A stretch of DNA of 23,069 nt from Pseudomonadota bacterium (GTDB taxonomy: Bacteria > Desulfobacterota > Desulfovibrionia > Desulfovibrionales > Desulfomicrobiaceae), in contig JAEWKZ010000092.1 of NCBI GenBank assembly GCA_023393525.1, forward strand, positions 1-23,069, in the 5' to 3' direction. This document shows positions 1 to 6,816 of the stretch, one piece after another. A program made the translations under genes and the position numbers. Every line of letters begins with the position of its first letter. Position 1 is the stretch's first letter. The notes beneath the pieces are model-generated. The model was not told the origin of the DNA. It did no database searches and was given only the letters and a program-made list of their open reading frames with translations.

Positions 1-588
1 GAATTGCGGGCCGCACTGCCCTTTCGCATCCTGCTGGTCGATCTGGGCGGAGGCATCGCCGTTGGAGCTGATTCATCCCGGATCGATCTGGGCGATCTGC
101 GCTGCACGCCTCTTTGCGCCCTGCTCCAAGGCATGGGGCACCCGCTGATCCCAAAATTTCAGAACACCGCCCCCAGCCAAGGCCGTCCCACGTGTTATGC
201 CGTCATATCGGACACCTATGTCAATTTCAGTGGCCGTCTGGGCAACCATTTCGCCACCATCGACTCCTATTCCGGACCGGTCATCAACGACAACTACATC
301 ACCTTTTCCTTCAAGGGCGGCGCGGCGCAGTACGAACAGCGGGTACGGCGGACGCTGGTTCTGGCCGGAATCCTGCGCCGCCAGGGATTCAGGGTCGCGC
401 AAAGCGCGGACTCGCTCAAGGCCGAAATCCGCAAATACGACCAGCGCCGCTTCCTGGAACGTCTGGACACGCTCGGACGCCTGCTCGCAGCGGTGCGGGC
501 CTTGGATTGGCGGCTCGATGACGACGCCGAAATCGCTCACTGCGTGGACGCGTTCATGAACGGCGACTACGCCTTCGAGCGCCGATAA
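1..588 (+). CDS. PEP synthase-like protein, C-terminal part only (cut by window start)
   Basis: The frame is open from the first base, so the true start lies upstream; the TTG at position 4 is unlikely to be the start. All 195 visible codons align by eye with the C-terminal region of the next gene (714-3404). Shared landmarks in order are a VDLGGG/INLEDG segment, NF-x-x-RLG-x-HF against NLQSRFGYHF, a GP...NYI-x-F-x-FKGGAA block, and RVRR/KVRR followed by a charged helical tail. This region is not the PEP/pyruvate TIM barrel of PpsA, and I know no assigned function for it. The gene is probably a tandem paralogue of the downstream one, which begins about 125 nt later. The ATP-grasp and phospho-His parts cannot be seen, so the full domain make-up is inferred. 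Confidence 0.75.
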   Translation, partial: ELRAALPFRILLVDLGGGIAVGADSSRIDLGDLRCTPLCALLQGMGHPLIPKFQNTAPSQGRPTCYAVISDTYVNFSGRLGNHFATIDSYSGPVINDNYITFSFKGGAAQYEQRVRRTLVLAGILRRQGFRVAQSADSLKAEIRKYDQRRFLERLDTLGRLLAAVRALDWRLDDDAEIAHCVDAFMNGDYAFERR

Positions 589-713
589 ACCTTGCGCATC
601 CCGCCGAAATGACCGCCCCCCGCGGTTGCCTGGACCCGCCGGTCTGTGTCACTATTCGTTCACGAAACACAAGCACCCGGGCCCGGACACTGGGCGGATA
701 TCGTGGAGCACGA

Positions 714-3404
714 ATGAACCTGATCCAGCGCGTTAGAAACATCTTTTCCCCCAAAGCTCCAACCATGGAGCAGGACAACGGCCAGGAAGACCTTTTCAAG
801 GCCAGATACCAGGCCTTTCGCAGGCTTCTGTCCGCGAACAACGGGGCGCTGGACTTCATGACGGAACTGGAGGAGGCGGCCCAGGGACACCGCCATTTCG
901 GCATGCATTTCGTCCGCTCCAGGGCCACGGGAGCCACGGCCAAAGTCTTCAACATCGTGGAAAACCTGCTCTTTCTCGCGCCGGGGAAATATCTGGGGCT
1001 GCGCGATTCCCTGCGCGACATACAGGACCGGATCCAGCAGGAACTCGCGCTGAGGCAGAAAGGCCGCCGGCAGGAACTTGTTCTCGATCTGGACCAGATA
1101 ACCGCCGTCGACGTGGATGACGTCGGGGGCAAGATGGCCAATCTGGGTGAGCTTCGCAACAAGTTGCAGATCCCCGTCCCAGCCGGATTCGCCATCACCG
1201 CCCAGGCCTACATGGCCTTCATGCAGCAAAGCGGATTGTGGGACGAGATCAACTGCCTGGTGCTCGGCCACCCCATGGCCTCCCAATTCGGGGCCTGCAC
1301 CCTTCCCAACGCCGATCCCGAGGACGAGGATGATACGGAAAATATCGGCGCCGGCCAGCCCATCGCCCTGCTGGAAATGTGCGCCAAGATCCGGGGCATG
1401 ATCCTCGACGCCGAGGTGCCCAAAGAACTGGAAGACGCCATCTTGTCCGCCTACGACCGCCTCTGCGAGCGCGAAGGCGGGCCGGTCCACGTGGCGCTGC
1501 GCTCAAGCGCCCTGGGCGAGGACAGCGCGGGCGCGTCCTTTGCCGGGCAGCATCGTTCCCTCCTGAACCTGGACCGGGACAGCCTGCTGGACGGCTACAG
1601 GGAAGTCGTGGCCAGCAAATATTCGGCGCACGCCATGACCTATCGCTACATGCTCGGCATCCGGGACGACGACGTGCTGATGTGCGTCGGATGCCTGAGC
1701 ATGGTCACCTCCATGACCGGCGGGGTCATGTACACATCGAGCCCGCTCAACGCGGACGATGGCCGCATCCAGATCACTTCGGCCTGGGGGATGGCCAAGG
1801 GGGTGGTCGACGGCACCGCCACTTCCGATCGATTCCTGATCGAAAAAGGCCCCCCGCCCCTCATTGTCGAACGGAGCGTGCCTCGCAAGGAATCCGCCCT
1901 GGCCTGTTCCAAGACCGAGGGGGTGTGCAGGGTCTCCGTCGATCCCGATCTGGTGGGACAGCCAACCCTGGACGACTCCCAGATTTTCGAACTCACGGCC
2001 ATGGGGTCGCGCATCGAAGCCCACTACGGGACGTCCCAGGACATCGAGTGGGCCTACACGCCGGAAGGCCGCCTGTTCCTGCTGCAAACGCGCCCGCTGG
2101 AAATTCGCCAGACCCAGCCCGCGCCAAAATTGCTGCCGGGGGTGGAGCCGCTGATTCAGGACGGGCAGACGGCCAGTTCGGGCACCGCCCACGGAGTGGC
2201 GCATCTCGTCAAGAAGGACGTGGACATCCTCGTGCTGCCGGAAAAGGCCATCCTGGTCTGCGTGGAAGCCGCGCCCAAATGGGCGACCGTTCTGGACAGA
2301 TGCCAGGGCATCATATCCGAGCAGGGCAGCGCGGCCGGCCATCTGGCCAACGTGGCGCGGGAGTTCAATGTTCCCGCCCTGTTCGGCGTCCATGCGGCCA
2401 CAAGCATTTTGAGTCCCGGCCAGGAAATCACCCTCGATGCCGACAACCGGGCGGTTTATGAAGGGTTGCGGGAAACGCTTTTGGACCGGAGCCCAAAGCG
2501 CCCGAACATGATGCAAGGCAGCCCTGTTTTTCAGACCCTGCTCAACGTGAACCGTCACATCACGCCGCTTGGCCTGCTCGATCCCGACAGCCTGGGCTTC
2601 ACTCCGGCCAACTGCAGGACGCTGCACGACATAACCCGCTTCTGCCATGAAAAATCCGTGCACGAGATGTTCAATTTCGGCCGCGACCACAATTTTTCTC
2701 CCAGATCGAGCAAGCAGCTCAAAACCGTGGTCCCCATGCAATGGTGGGTCATCAACCTTGAAGACGGCTTCGCCGGCGACACCGGCGACAAGATGATCCC
2801 GCTGGACAAAATCACATCCATCCCCATGCTCGCCTTGTGGCGCGGCATCGTCGCCTACCCGTGGGAAGGCCCTCCCGGGCTCGACGGCAGGGGGTTCATG
2901 TCTGTCCTTTTCCAGTCCGCGACCAACACGAATCTTGAACCGGCCATGGCCTCGCAATTCTCGGAGAAAAACTATTTCATGGTTTCCAGGCATTTCTGCA
3001 ACCTGCAATCCAGGTTCGGATACCACTTCACCTCCGTTGAAGCCCTGGCCGGGCCGCGGCCACGGGAAAACTACATCCGCTTTCAATTCAAGGGAGGAGC
3101 CGCCGATCACCACCGCAAGGTGCGCAGGGCCAGATTCGTCGGAGAAATACTTGAGGAATTCGATTTCCGGATCAAGGTCCGGGAAGACGCCCTTTTCGCC
3201 CGCATGGACGACTGCGACCAGGACTTCGTTGAAAACCATCTGGAGATTCTGGGGCACATTCTCATCCATACGCGGCAACTGGACATGATCATGAACAAGG
3301 AAGAGGTGGTACTGTTCTACAAAAAACGCATCCTGAACCAGCTTCACGCCATGATGGATGCGAAACCCAAGGCCCGAGCCAAACACGCACACGAGGAAAA
3401 ATGA
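714..3404 (+). CDS. PEP/pyruvate-binding (PEP synthase-like) phosphotransfer protein
   Basis: The protein has 896 aa. I chose the ATG at 714 because GTGGAG lies just upstream; the open frame back to 609 has no SD. The middle carries the PPDK/PpsA N-terminal ATP-binding domain: GGKMANLGEL, ALRSSALGEDSAGASFAGQ, and QDIEWA followed by LLQTRPL. A PEP-utiliser swivelling domain follows, with the phosphorylatable histidine at about residue 543 in GSAAGHLANVARE. After about residue 600 the PEP-binding TIM barrel of true PpsA is absent. It is replaced by a roughly 290-aa region shared with the preceding partial gene (FKGGAA block). So this is probably not a standard PEP synthase; it may move phosphate from ATP through His to another acceptor or partner. 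The first ~120 residues before the ATP-grasp are unfamiliar. It overlaps the next gene by 4 nt. Confidence 0.85.
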   Translation: MNLIQRVRNIFSPKAPTMEQDNGQEDLFKARYQAFRRLLSANNGALDFMTELEEAAQGHRHFGMHFVRSRATGATAKVFNIVENLLFLAPGKYLGLRDSLRDIQDRIQQELALRQKGRRQELVLDLDQITAVDVDDVGGKMANLGELRNKLQIPVPAGFAITAQAYMAFMQQSGLWDEINCLVLGHPMASQFGACTLPNADPEDEDDTENIGAGQPIALLEMCAKIRGMILDAEVPKELEDAILSAYDRLCEREGGPVHVALRSSALGEDSAGASFAGQHRSLLNLDRDSLLDGYREVVASKYSAHAMTYRYMLGIRDDDVLMCVGCLSMVTSMTGGVMYTSSPLNADDGRIQITSAWGMAKGVVDGTATSDRFLIEKGPPPLIVERSVPRKESALACSKTEGVCRVSVDPDLVGQPTLDDSQIFELTAMGSRIEAHYGTSQDIEWAYTPEGRLFLLQTRPLEIRQTQPAPKLLPGVEPLIQDGQTASSGTAHGVAHLVKKDVDILVLPEKAILVCVEAAPKWATVLDRCQGIISEQGSAAGHLANVAREFNVPALFGVHAATSILSPGQEITLDADNRAVYEGLRETLLDRSPKRPNMMQGSPVFQTLLNVNRHITPLGLLDPDSLGFTPANCRTLHDITRFCHEKSVHEMFNFGRDHNFSPRSSKQLKTVVPMQWWVINLEDGFAGDTGDKMIPLDKITSIPMLALWRGIVAYPWEGPPGLDGRGFMSVLFQSATNTNLEPAMASQFSEKNYFMVSRHFCNLQSRFGYHFTSVEALAGPRPRENYIRFQFKGGAADHHRKVRRARFVGEILEEFDFRIKVREDALFARMDDCDQDFVENHLEILGHILIHTRQLDMIMNKEEVVLFYKKRILNQLHAMMDAKPKARAKHAHEEK

Positions 3405-3589
3405 GCGACAGATCACAAGAAAACTCACCCAGCCATGCCGTCATGCGCGGGGTCATCATCGGCGGATCCATCGGCATGATCGCCAGTTGGTTCGGCTACG
3501 AGCCGGTCAAGGCTTTTTTCATGGGCATCGTCTGCGGCATTTTCGCCGCCGCCACCAGAATCATGGCCGACAGGATGCGCAAGAAATAA
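3401..3589 (+). CDS. small conserved membrane protein
   Basis: The protein has 62 aa. The start overlaps the stop of the PEP synthase-like gene (ATGA), so translation is probably coupled. A charged N-terminus (about 15 aa) precedes a hydrophobic, glycine-rich stretch with two likely membrane segments, around residues 17-32 (GVIIGGSIGMIASWFGY) and 36-52 (FFMGIVCGIFAAATRIM), and a basic RMRKK tail. I do not recognise a family. The overlap suggests a link to the upstream protein, perhaps as a membrane tether, but that is inference only. A promoter-like sequence begins 4 nt after the stop and belongs to the next locus. Confidence 0.65.
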   Translation: MSDRSQENSPSHAVMRGVIIGGSIGMIASWFGYEPVKAFFMGIVCGIFAAATRIMADRMRKK

Positions 3590-3592
3590 TCC

Positions 3593-3620
3593 TTGACTTT
3601 CACCGGTCTTGCAATATTAA
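3593..3620 (+). promoter_or_regulatory. sigma-70-type promoter of the putative ncRNA locus
   Basis: TTGACT (3593-3598) and TATTAA (3615-3620) are separated by 16 nt, giving 5/6 and 4/6 matches to consensus. It sits just after the stop of the small membrane protein gene, and transcription would start near 3627. No start codon with a Shine-Dalgarno follows for hundreds of bases, so the transcript is probably non-coding or a very long leader. Confidence 0.6.
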
Positions 3621-3626
3621 TCGTAG

Positions 3627-4052
3627 TCAAGAACCTCCGCATGCGGTTTATTCCAAGGTTCTCTGAAGCGTTTCAAGGTGACGTTTGACAAAAACCGACA
3701 ACCGAATCTGTTCCGAAGAGGCGCGTTGGAAGGAAATCAGGACATAACCTCCATTACAGGCGTGTCGGCTGGCAACATCCCCAGGGACCATCTTCCGTTT
3801 TGAAGAAAGAGGCGCGTTGGCCATAAACCAAGAACACATCGTTGGTTAAAAAGGCGCGTTGGAAGGAAACTCCCGTAGGAAACCCAGGAAACAGACTGTA
3901 GAGGTTTTCCAGGTCACTATGTCATCGTGACAAACCACACGCCGGCTCACGTCCGGCTGGAAGAAAAGACCAAAAATCACATCGCATCACGTATCTGGTC
4001 ATCTCGGTTTTACGCGAGGCGGGAAGCACAAGCTTCCCGCCTCCTTCTTTTT
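3627..4052 (+). ncRNA. putative structured non-coding RNA with repeated GGCGCGTTGG motif
   Basis: This region is bounded by a good promoter and a strong intrinsic terminator, with no credible ORF inside. GGCGCGTTGG occurs at 3720, 3811 and 3853, and a degenerate copy (GGCGTGTCGG) at 3759. The first and third copies extend to AGGCGCGTTGGAAGGAAA (3719-3736 and 3852-3869). Local hairpins include GAACCT/AGGTTC (3631-3636 with 3656-3661), AACCA/TGGTT (around 3827-3846), GTCAC/GTGAC (around 3914-3930) and CCGG/CCGG (around 3942-3956). Nine GGA trinucleotides fall in it, several as AGGA, which resembles CsrA-sequestering RNAs. I found none of the conserved cores of RNase P RNA, tmRNA or SRP RNA. The boundaries are estimated from promoter and terminator. 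A long leader of the zinc-ribbon gene is less likely, because the terminator intervenes. Confidence 0.5.
4016..4052 (+). terminator. strong rho-independent terminator
   Basis: A perfect 12-bp stem (GAGGCGGGAAGC, 4016-4027, with GCTTCCCGCCTC, 4032-4043) encloses an ACAA tetraloop and is followed by CTTCTTTTT. There is no matching T-run on the other strand, so it acts on plus-strand transcripts. It separates the ncRNA locus from the zinc-ribbon gene. Confidence 0.9.
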
Positions 4053-4223
4053 CACGTCCCCCCAAGCCGCCCTTCCGGGCTGGATCGGCGAAAATCAAAC
4101 CACCCCGAGCGCAACAGAAGCCCTTTTTATTTTTCATCAATGCGCAGGCGACTTGCATAAGATACGTATTTCGGTGTACGTAGGCGCAAGAAAGCACAAA
4201 CAATCGGCAATTCAGGACACCAC

Positions 4224-4940
4224 ATGTACTGCAAAAAATGTAAATTCCATTCCTTCGACCACGTCAGCGCATGCCCCAAGTGCGGAACGGGCTGGGAAGA
4301 TTCCCGCAAGGCCCTCTACCTGAACTGGATCACCGCGACCGGGGTCAACTGGCTGGCGCAGGAAGCAGCCGCTCAGCCCTCCGCCGCGGCCCCCCCAAAA
4401 CCGGACGGCATGCAGGCACGTTCCGGAGGCACGAACGAGCCCTCCAAGGATTATCTCGCGGCTCCGGCGCCGCCGATGGCGGCCGCGGCGGCCAGCACCG
4501 AGATCGACGTATCCAATTTTCCGGAGTTGGACTTTTCCATGGCTGAAAGCATTCCGGAACCGCCTGCCAAGAGTACGGCCACGCCCGCCAAAAGCGAACC
4601 CGCGACCAAACCCGAAGAAGAGCTTTTTCTGGATACCATCCCCGCCGAGGACATGGTCGAACTCGATTTCAGCGCCTCCTTCGAAACGCCCGCCGCTCCC
4701 CAAGCGCCAGCCCAGGCCAAGACGAAAAGGGAGGATCTGTTCATCCCGGAACTGGAGGAAATGCTCGCTCCCCTGGATGACGAACCGCGTTCAAAGCCTG
4801 CCCAGGCCAAGAAACCCTCATTTTCCGAAGAGGCTGAAATCCTGCTTGATTTCGGAACCGATCCAGCGGAGAGATCCTCCGGCAAGGCCGACGACGATCT
4901 GTCCTTTCTGAGTCTCGAAGATCCCAAAAAGCCTTCCTAG
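4224..4940 (+). CDS. zinc-ribbon protein with long low-complexity acidic tail
   Basis: The protein has 238 aa. The ATG is preceded by AGGA at 4214-4217 (spacing 6). The N-terminus is a compact zinc ribbon: Cys3 and Cys6 (CKKC) pair with Cys17 and Cys20 (CPKC). An aromatic/hydrophobic stretch follows to about residue 50. The rest is Ala/Pro/Ser/Glu-rich and largely disordered, with repeated acidic-hydrophobic patches such as FPELDFSM, MVELDFSA and EILLDFGT at spaced intervals. These may be short linear binding motifs. I do not recognise a named family, and no membrane segment or catalytic motif is visible. It is a single-gene unit between two hairpin terminators. Confidence 0.75.
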   Translation: MYCKKCKFHSFDHVSACPKCGTGWEDSRKALYLNWITATGVNWLAQEAAAQPSAAAPPKPDGMQARSGGTNEPSKDYLAAPAPPMAAAAASTEIDVSNFPELDFSMAESIPEPPAKSTATPAKSEPATKPEEELFLDTIPAEDMVELDFSASFETPAAPQAPAQAKTKREDLFIPELEEMLAPLDDEPRSKPAQAKKPSFSEEAEILLDFGTDPAERSSGKADDDLSFLSLEDPKKPS

Positions 4941-4972
4941 ATTCACACCGGCCAAGGCCGGTTCATCCCGGG

Positions 4973-5006
4973 AACCAGGGCGCTTTTTAAAGCCCCTGGT
5001 TTCCTT
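4973..5006 (+). terminator. probable terminator after the zinc-ribbon gene
   Basis: AACCAGGG (4973-4980) pairs with CCCTGGTT (4994-5001), and the inner bases GCTTT/AAAGC extend the stem. A short T-rich stretch (TTTCCTT) follows. Another palindrome (ACCGGCCAAGGCCGGT) lies just upstream at about 4947-4962. The U-tract is weak, so efficiency is uncertain. Confidence 0.55.
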
Positions 5007-5084
5007 GCGTGAAACGCGACGGGATCGGAGGCCTACATGCGGGGTCGCGGCGGGAGGAGCTTTTCCGGCGCAAAGAAAAAAGGC

Positions 5085-5114
5085 TTGACTTTTATGTTTG
5101 ATTCGAAAAATAAA
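5085..5114 (+). promoter_or_regulatory. sigma-70-type promoter of the PxxKW gene
   Basis: TTGACT (5085-5090) is separated by 18 nt from AATAAA (5109-5114), giving 5/6 and 4/6 matches. It lies about 85 nt before the start codon, in an AT-rich patch that contrasts with the GC-rich surroundings. Confidence 0.5.
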
Positions 5115-5201
5115 GCGAGTTTCCGGTGGCCAACGTAAAGCTACTGATTCCACCGGTCAAAGACGCGGCAGCATTTCAGGACAAAATTATGGAGGAGCCT
5201 C

Positions 5202-5471
5202 ATGGCAGTAGATTTCAGTAATGCCGTCAAGACCGACGAAGGCGTTCAGGTCAACGGCGTTGTAATGCACCAGATTGTGGAACAGTGTGAAGGCTGCGAG
5301 CGGATCAAGGAATTCGATGGCGCCAAATATTGCGGCACCTATCCCCAGCCCGCCGCCAAGTGGAGACTGGGAACCTGCAATTTCTCGACCCACACCAAGA
5401 CCGCGCCCGGCAAGGGCAAGGCCAAGGTCAACCCGCTCAAGGCTTCCAAGCGCGCAGCCAAAGGCCGCTAG
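5202..5471 (+). CDS. PxxKW family cysteine-rich protein
   Basis: The protein has 89 aa. The ATG follows a strong GGAGGAG (5191-5197). It matches the small PxxKW cysteine-rich family: Cys residues in EQCEGCERI, then KYCGTYPQPAAKW (the PxxKW signature is PAAKW), then GTCNF. Four cysteines in this spacing suggest a metal or Fe-S site, but none is proven for the family as far as I know. The C-terminus is Lys/Ala-rich and basic. The strong promoter, strong SD and strong terminator around it suggest an abundant, independently expressed protein. The function is unknown; I recall the family mainly from sulfate- and metal-reducing deltaproteobacteria. Confidence 0.85.
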   Translation: MAVDFSNAVKTDEGVQVNGVVMHQIVEQCEGCERIKEFDGAKYCGTYPQPAAKWRLGTCNFSTHTKTAPGKGKAKVNPLKASKRAAKGR

Positions 5472-5496
5472 AGCCTTTCATCACGGACTACGTACA

Positions 5497-5524
5497 AGGC
5501 AGGACTTTCCTGCCTTTTTTTTCT
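5497..5524 (+). terminator. rho-independent terminator
   Basis: AAGGCAGG (5497-5504) pairs with CCTGCCTT (5510-5517) around an ACTTT loop, followed by an uninterrupted T-run to about 5522. This is a classic terminator 25 nt after the PxxKW gene. Confidence 0.92.
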
Positions 5525-5582
5525 TCAAAATTCCGGGCAAAAGAGACGCTTCACCTCGCCCATTTCCTCAAAGGACGCCACC

Positions 5583-6812
5583 ATGCTCAGCACCGTGCTT
5601 GAATTCCTGGCAAACAGCCGCGACGAATTGCTGCGGCTGCAGACGGACCTCGTAGCCATCCCCGCCCTCGGGCCGACCAACGCGGGACAGGGCGAAAAGG
5701 CCAAGGTGGAATACCTGGCCGAGTATGCGGGCCGATTCGCCGGCGTGCGGACGGAATTGATCAAGGCCCCGGACGACAGGGTCGAGTGTGGCTACCGACC
5801 CAGCCTGATCATCAGGCGGCCGGGAAAAAGCCCGCGCACGCTGTGGCTCATCGCCCACACCGACGTCGTGCCCACCGGGGACCTGGCCCTGTGGGAAAGC
5901 GATCCGTTCGTGCTGCGTCAGGAAGGCGACCTCATCTATGGACGGGGCGTGGAAGACAACCATCAGGGCATGGTCAGCGCGCTGCTCCTGCTGCGCGCCC
6001 TGGAAACGGCCGGCGCGCTGACGGACCTCTCCTTGGGCATCCTGCTCGCCGCCGACGAGGAGACGGGCAACACCTACGGCATCGAGCACATCATGACCCA
6101 TCACCCGCAGGTCTTCGCGCCAGACGACCTCATCGTCATCCCGGATTTCGGGACCCCGGAGGGAGACGCCATCGAGGTCGCGGAAAAAAGCGTGCTCTGG
6201 CTCAGGTTCACGGTGCGGGGCAAACAATGCCACGCCTCGACCCCGGAGGCAGGAATCAATTCCCTGGTCGGCGCCTCGGCGCTGATTCTGGCCTTGGACA
6301 GGCTGCACACGATCTTCGACGCGTGCGATCCGCTTTTCGACCCGCCCGTGTCCACCTTCGCCCCGACCAAGATGAAAGCCAACGTCCCCAACGTGAACAC
6401 CATCCCCGGCCAGGATGTCTTTCACCTTGATTGCCGCGTGCTGCCCTCGTATCCGCTGGAAGTGATCGAGCAGGAGATACGCCTGGTTTGTGACGATGTG
6501 GAGGCTGAGCGGGGCGTGCGTATCACCTTTGCGCCCGTGGTCCGGGAACAGGCCGCTCCGGCGACTCCGGCGGATTGCGAAGCCGCCAGGCGGCTGACCG
6601 CCGCCCTTGAAAAGACGCGCGGGCTTGAAGCGCGCGCGATCGGCATCGGCGGCGGCACGGTCGCGGCCGCGTTCCGCAAGCGGGGCCTGCCCGCCGTGTG
6701 CTGGTCCACCCTCATGCACACGGCCCACCAGCCCAACGAACACGCGTCCGTGAAGGCCACCCTCGCCGACTCGCAGGTATTCGCCCATCTCCTTTTCGAA
6801 GAACAGGCTTAG
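5583..6812 (+). CDS. M20 family metallopeptidase/deacylase (ArgE/DapE/CPG2 type)
   Basis: The protein has 409 aa, typical of the family. The start ATG has AAGGA a few bases upstream. Zinc-site residues are all visible: His92 and Asp94 in IAHTDVVP, bridging Asp125 in YGRGVEDNHQG, catalytic base Glu159 and ligand Glu160 in ADEETG, and a C-terminal His in HTAHQPNE. The dimerisation-domain motif CHASTPEAGINS also fits. Such enzymes hydrolyse amide bonds of N-acyl amino acids, N-succinyl-diaminopimelate or small peptides. I cannot assign the substrate, so no argE or dapE symbol is given. No signal peptide is seen, so it is cytoplasmic. Only 4 nt separate it from mnmG, so the two are probably co-transcribed. 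Confidence 0.92.
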   Translation: MLSTVLEFLANSRDELLRLQTDLVAIPALGPTNAGQGEKAKVEYLAEYAGRFAGVRTELIKAPDDRVECGYRPSLIIRRPGKSPRTLWLIAHTDVVPTGDLALWESDPFVLRQEGDLIYGRGVEDNHQGMVSALLLLRALETAGALTDLSLGILLAADEETGNTYGIEHIMTHHPQVFAPDDLIVIPDFGTPEGDAIEVAEKSVLWLRFTVRGKQCHASTPEAGINSLVGASALILALDRLHTIFDACDPLFDPPVSTFAPTKMKANVPNVNTIPGQDVFHLDCRVLPSYPLEVIEQEIRLVCDDVEAERGVRITFAPVVREQAAPATPADCEAARRLTAALEKTRGLEARAIGIGGGTVAAAFRKRGLPAVCWSTLMHTAHQPNEHASVKATLADSQVFAHLLFEEQA

Positions 6813-6816
6813 AAAC

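Noticed and set aside
1503..3428. Long minus-strand open frame (about 640 codons) opposite the PEP-synthase-like gene
   Set aside because: It is the mirror of a gene with clear ATP-grasp and phospho-His motifs; its own translation has no domain pattern and is typical of GC-rich antisense frames.
3716..3869. CRISPR array from the GGCGCGTTGG repeats
   Set aside because: Repeats are only 10-18 nt, vary in extent and spacing, and no cas gene is near.
3627..4052. RNase P RNA, tmRNA or SRP RNA at the repeat-bearing locus
   Set aside because: The length would suit RNase P or tmRNA, but their conserved cores (GAGGAAAGTCC, tmRNA tRNA-like ends) are absent; GGAAGGAA resembles the SRP RNA loop but lacks its flanking helix.
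4947..4962. ACCGGCC/GGCCGGT palindrome after the zinc-ribbon gene as a terminator
   Set aside because: The loop is too small for the whole palindrome to pair and no T-run follows; the hairpin at 4973-5006 is a better candidate.
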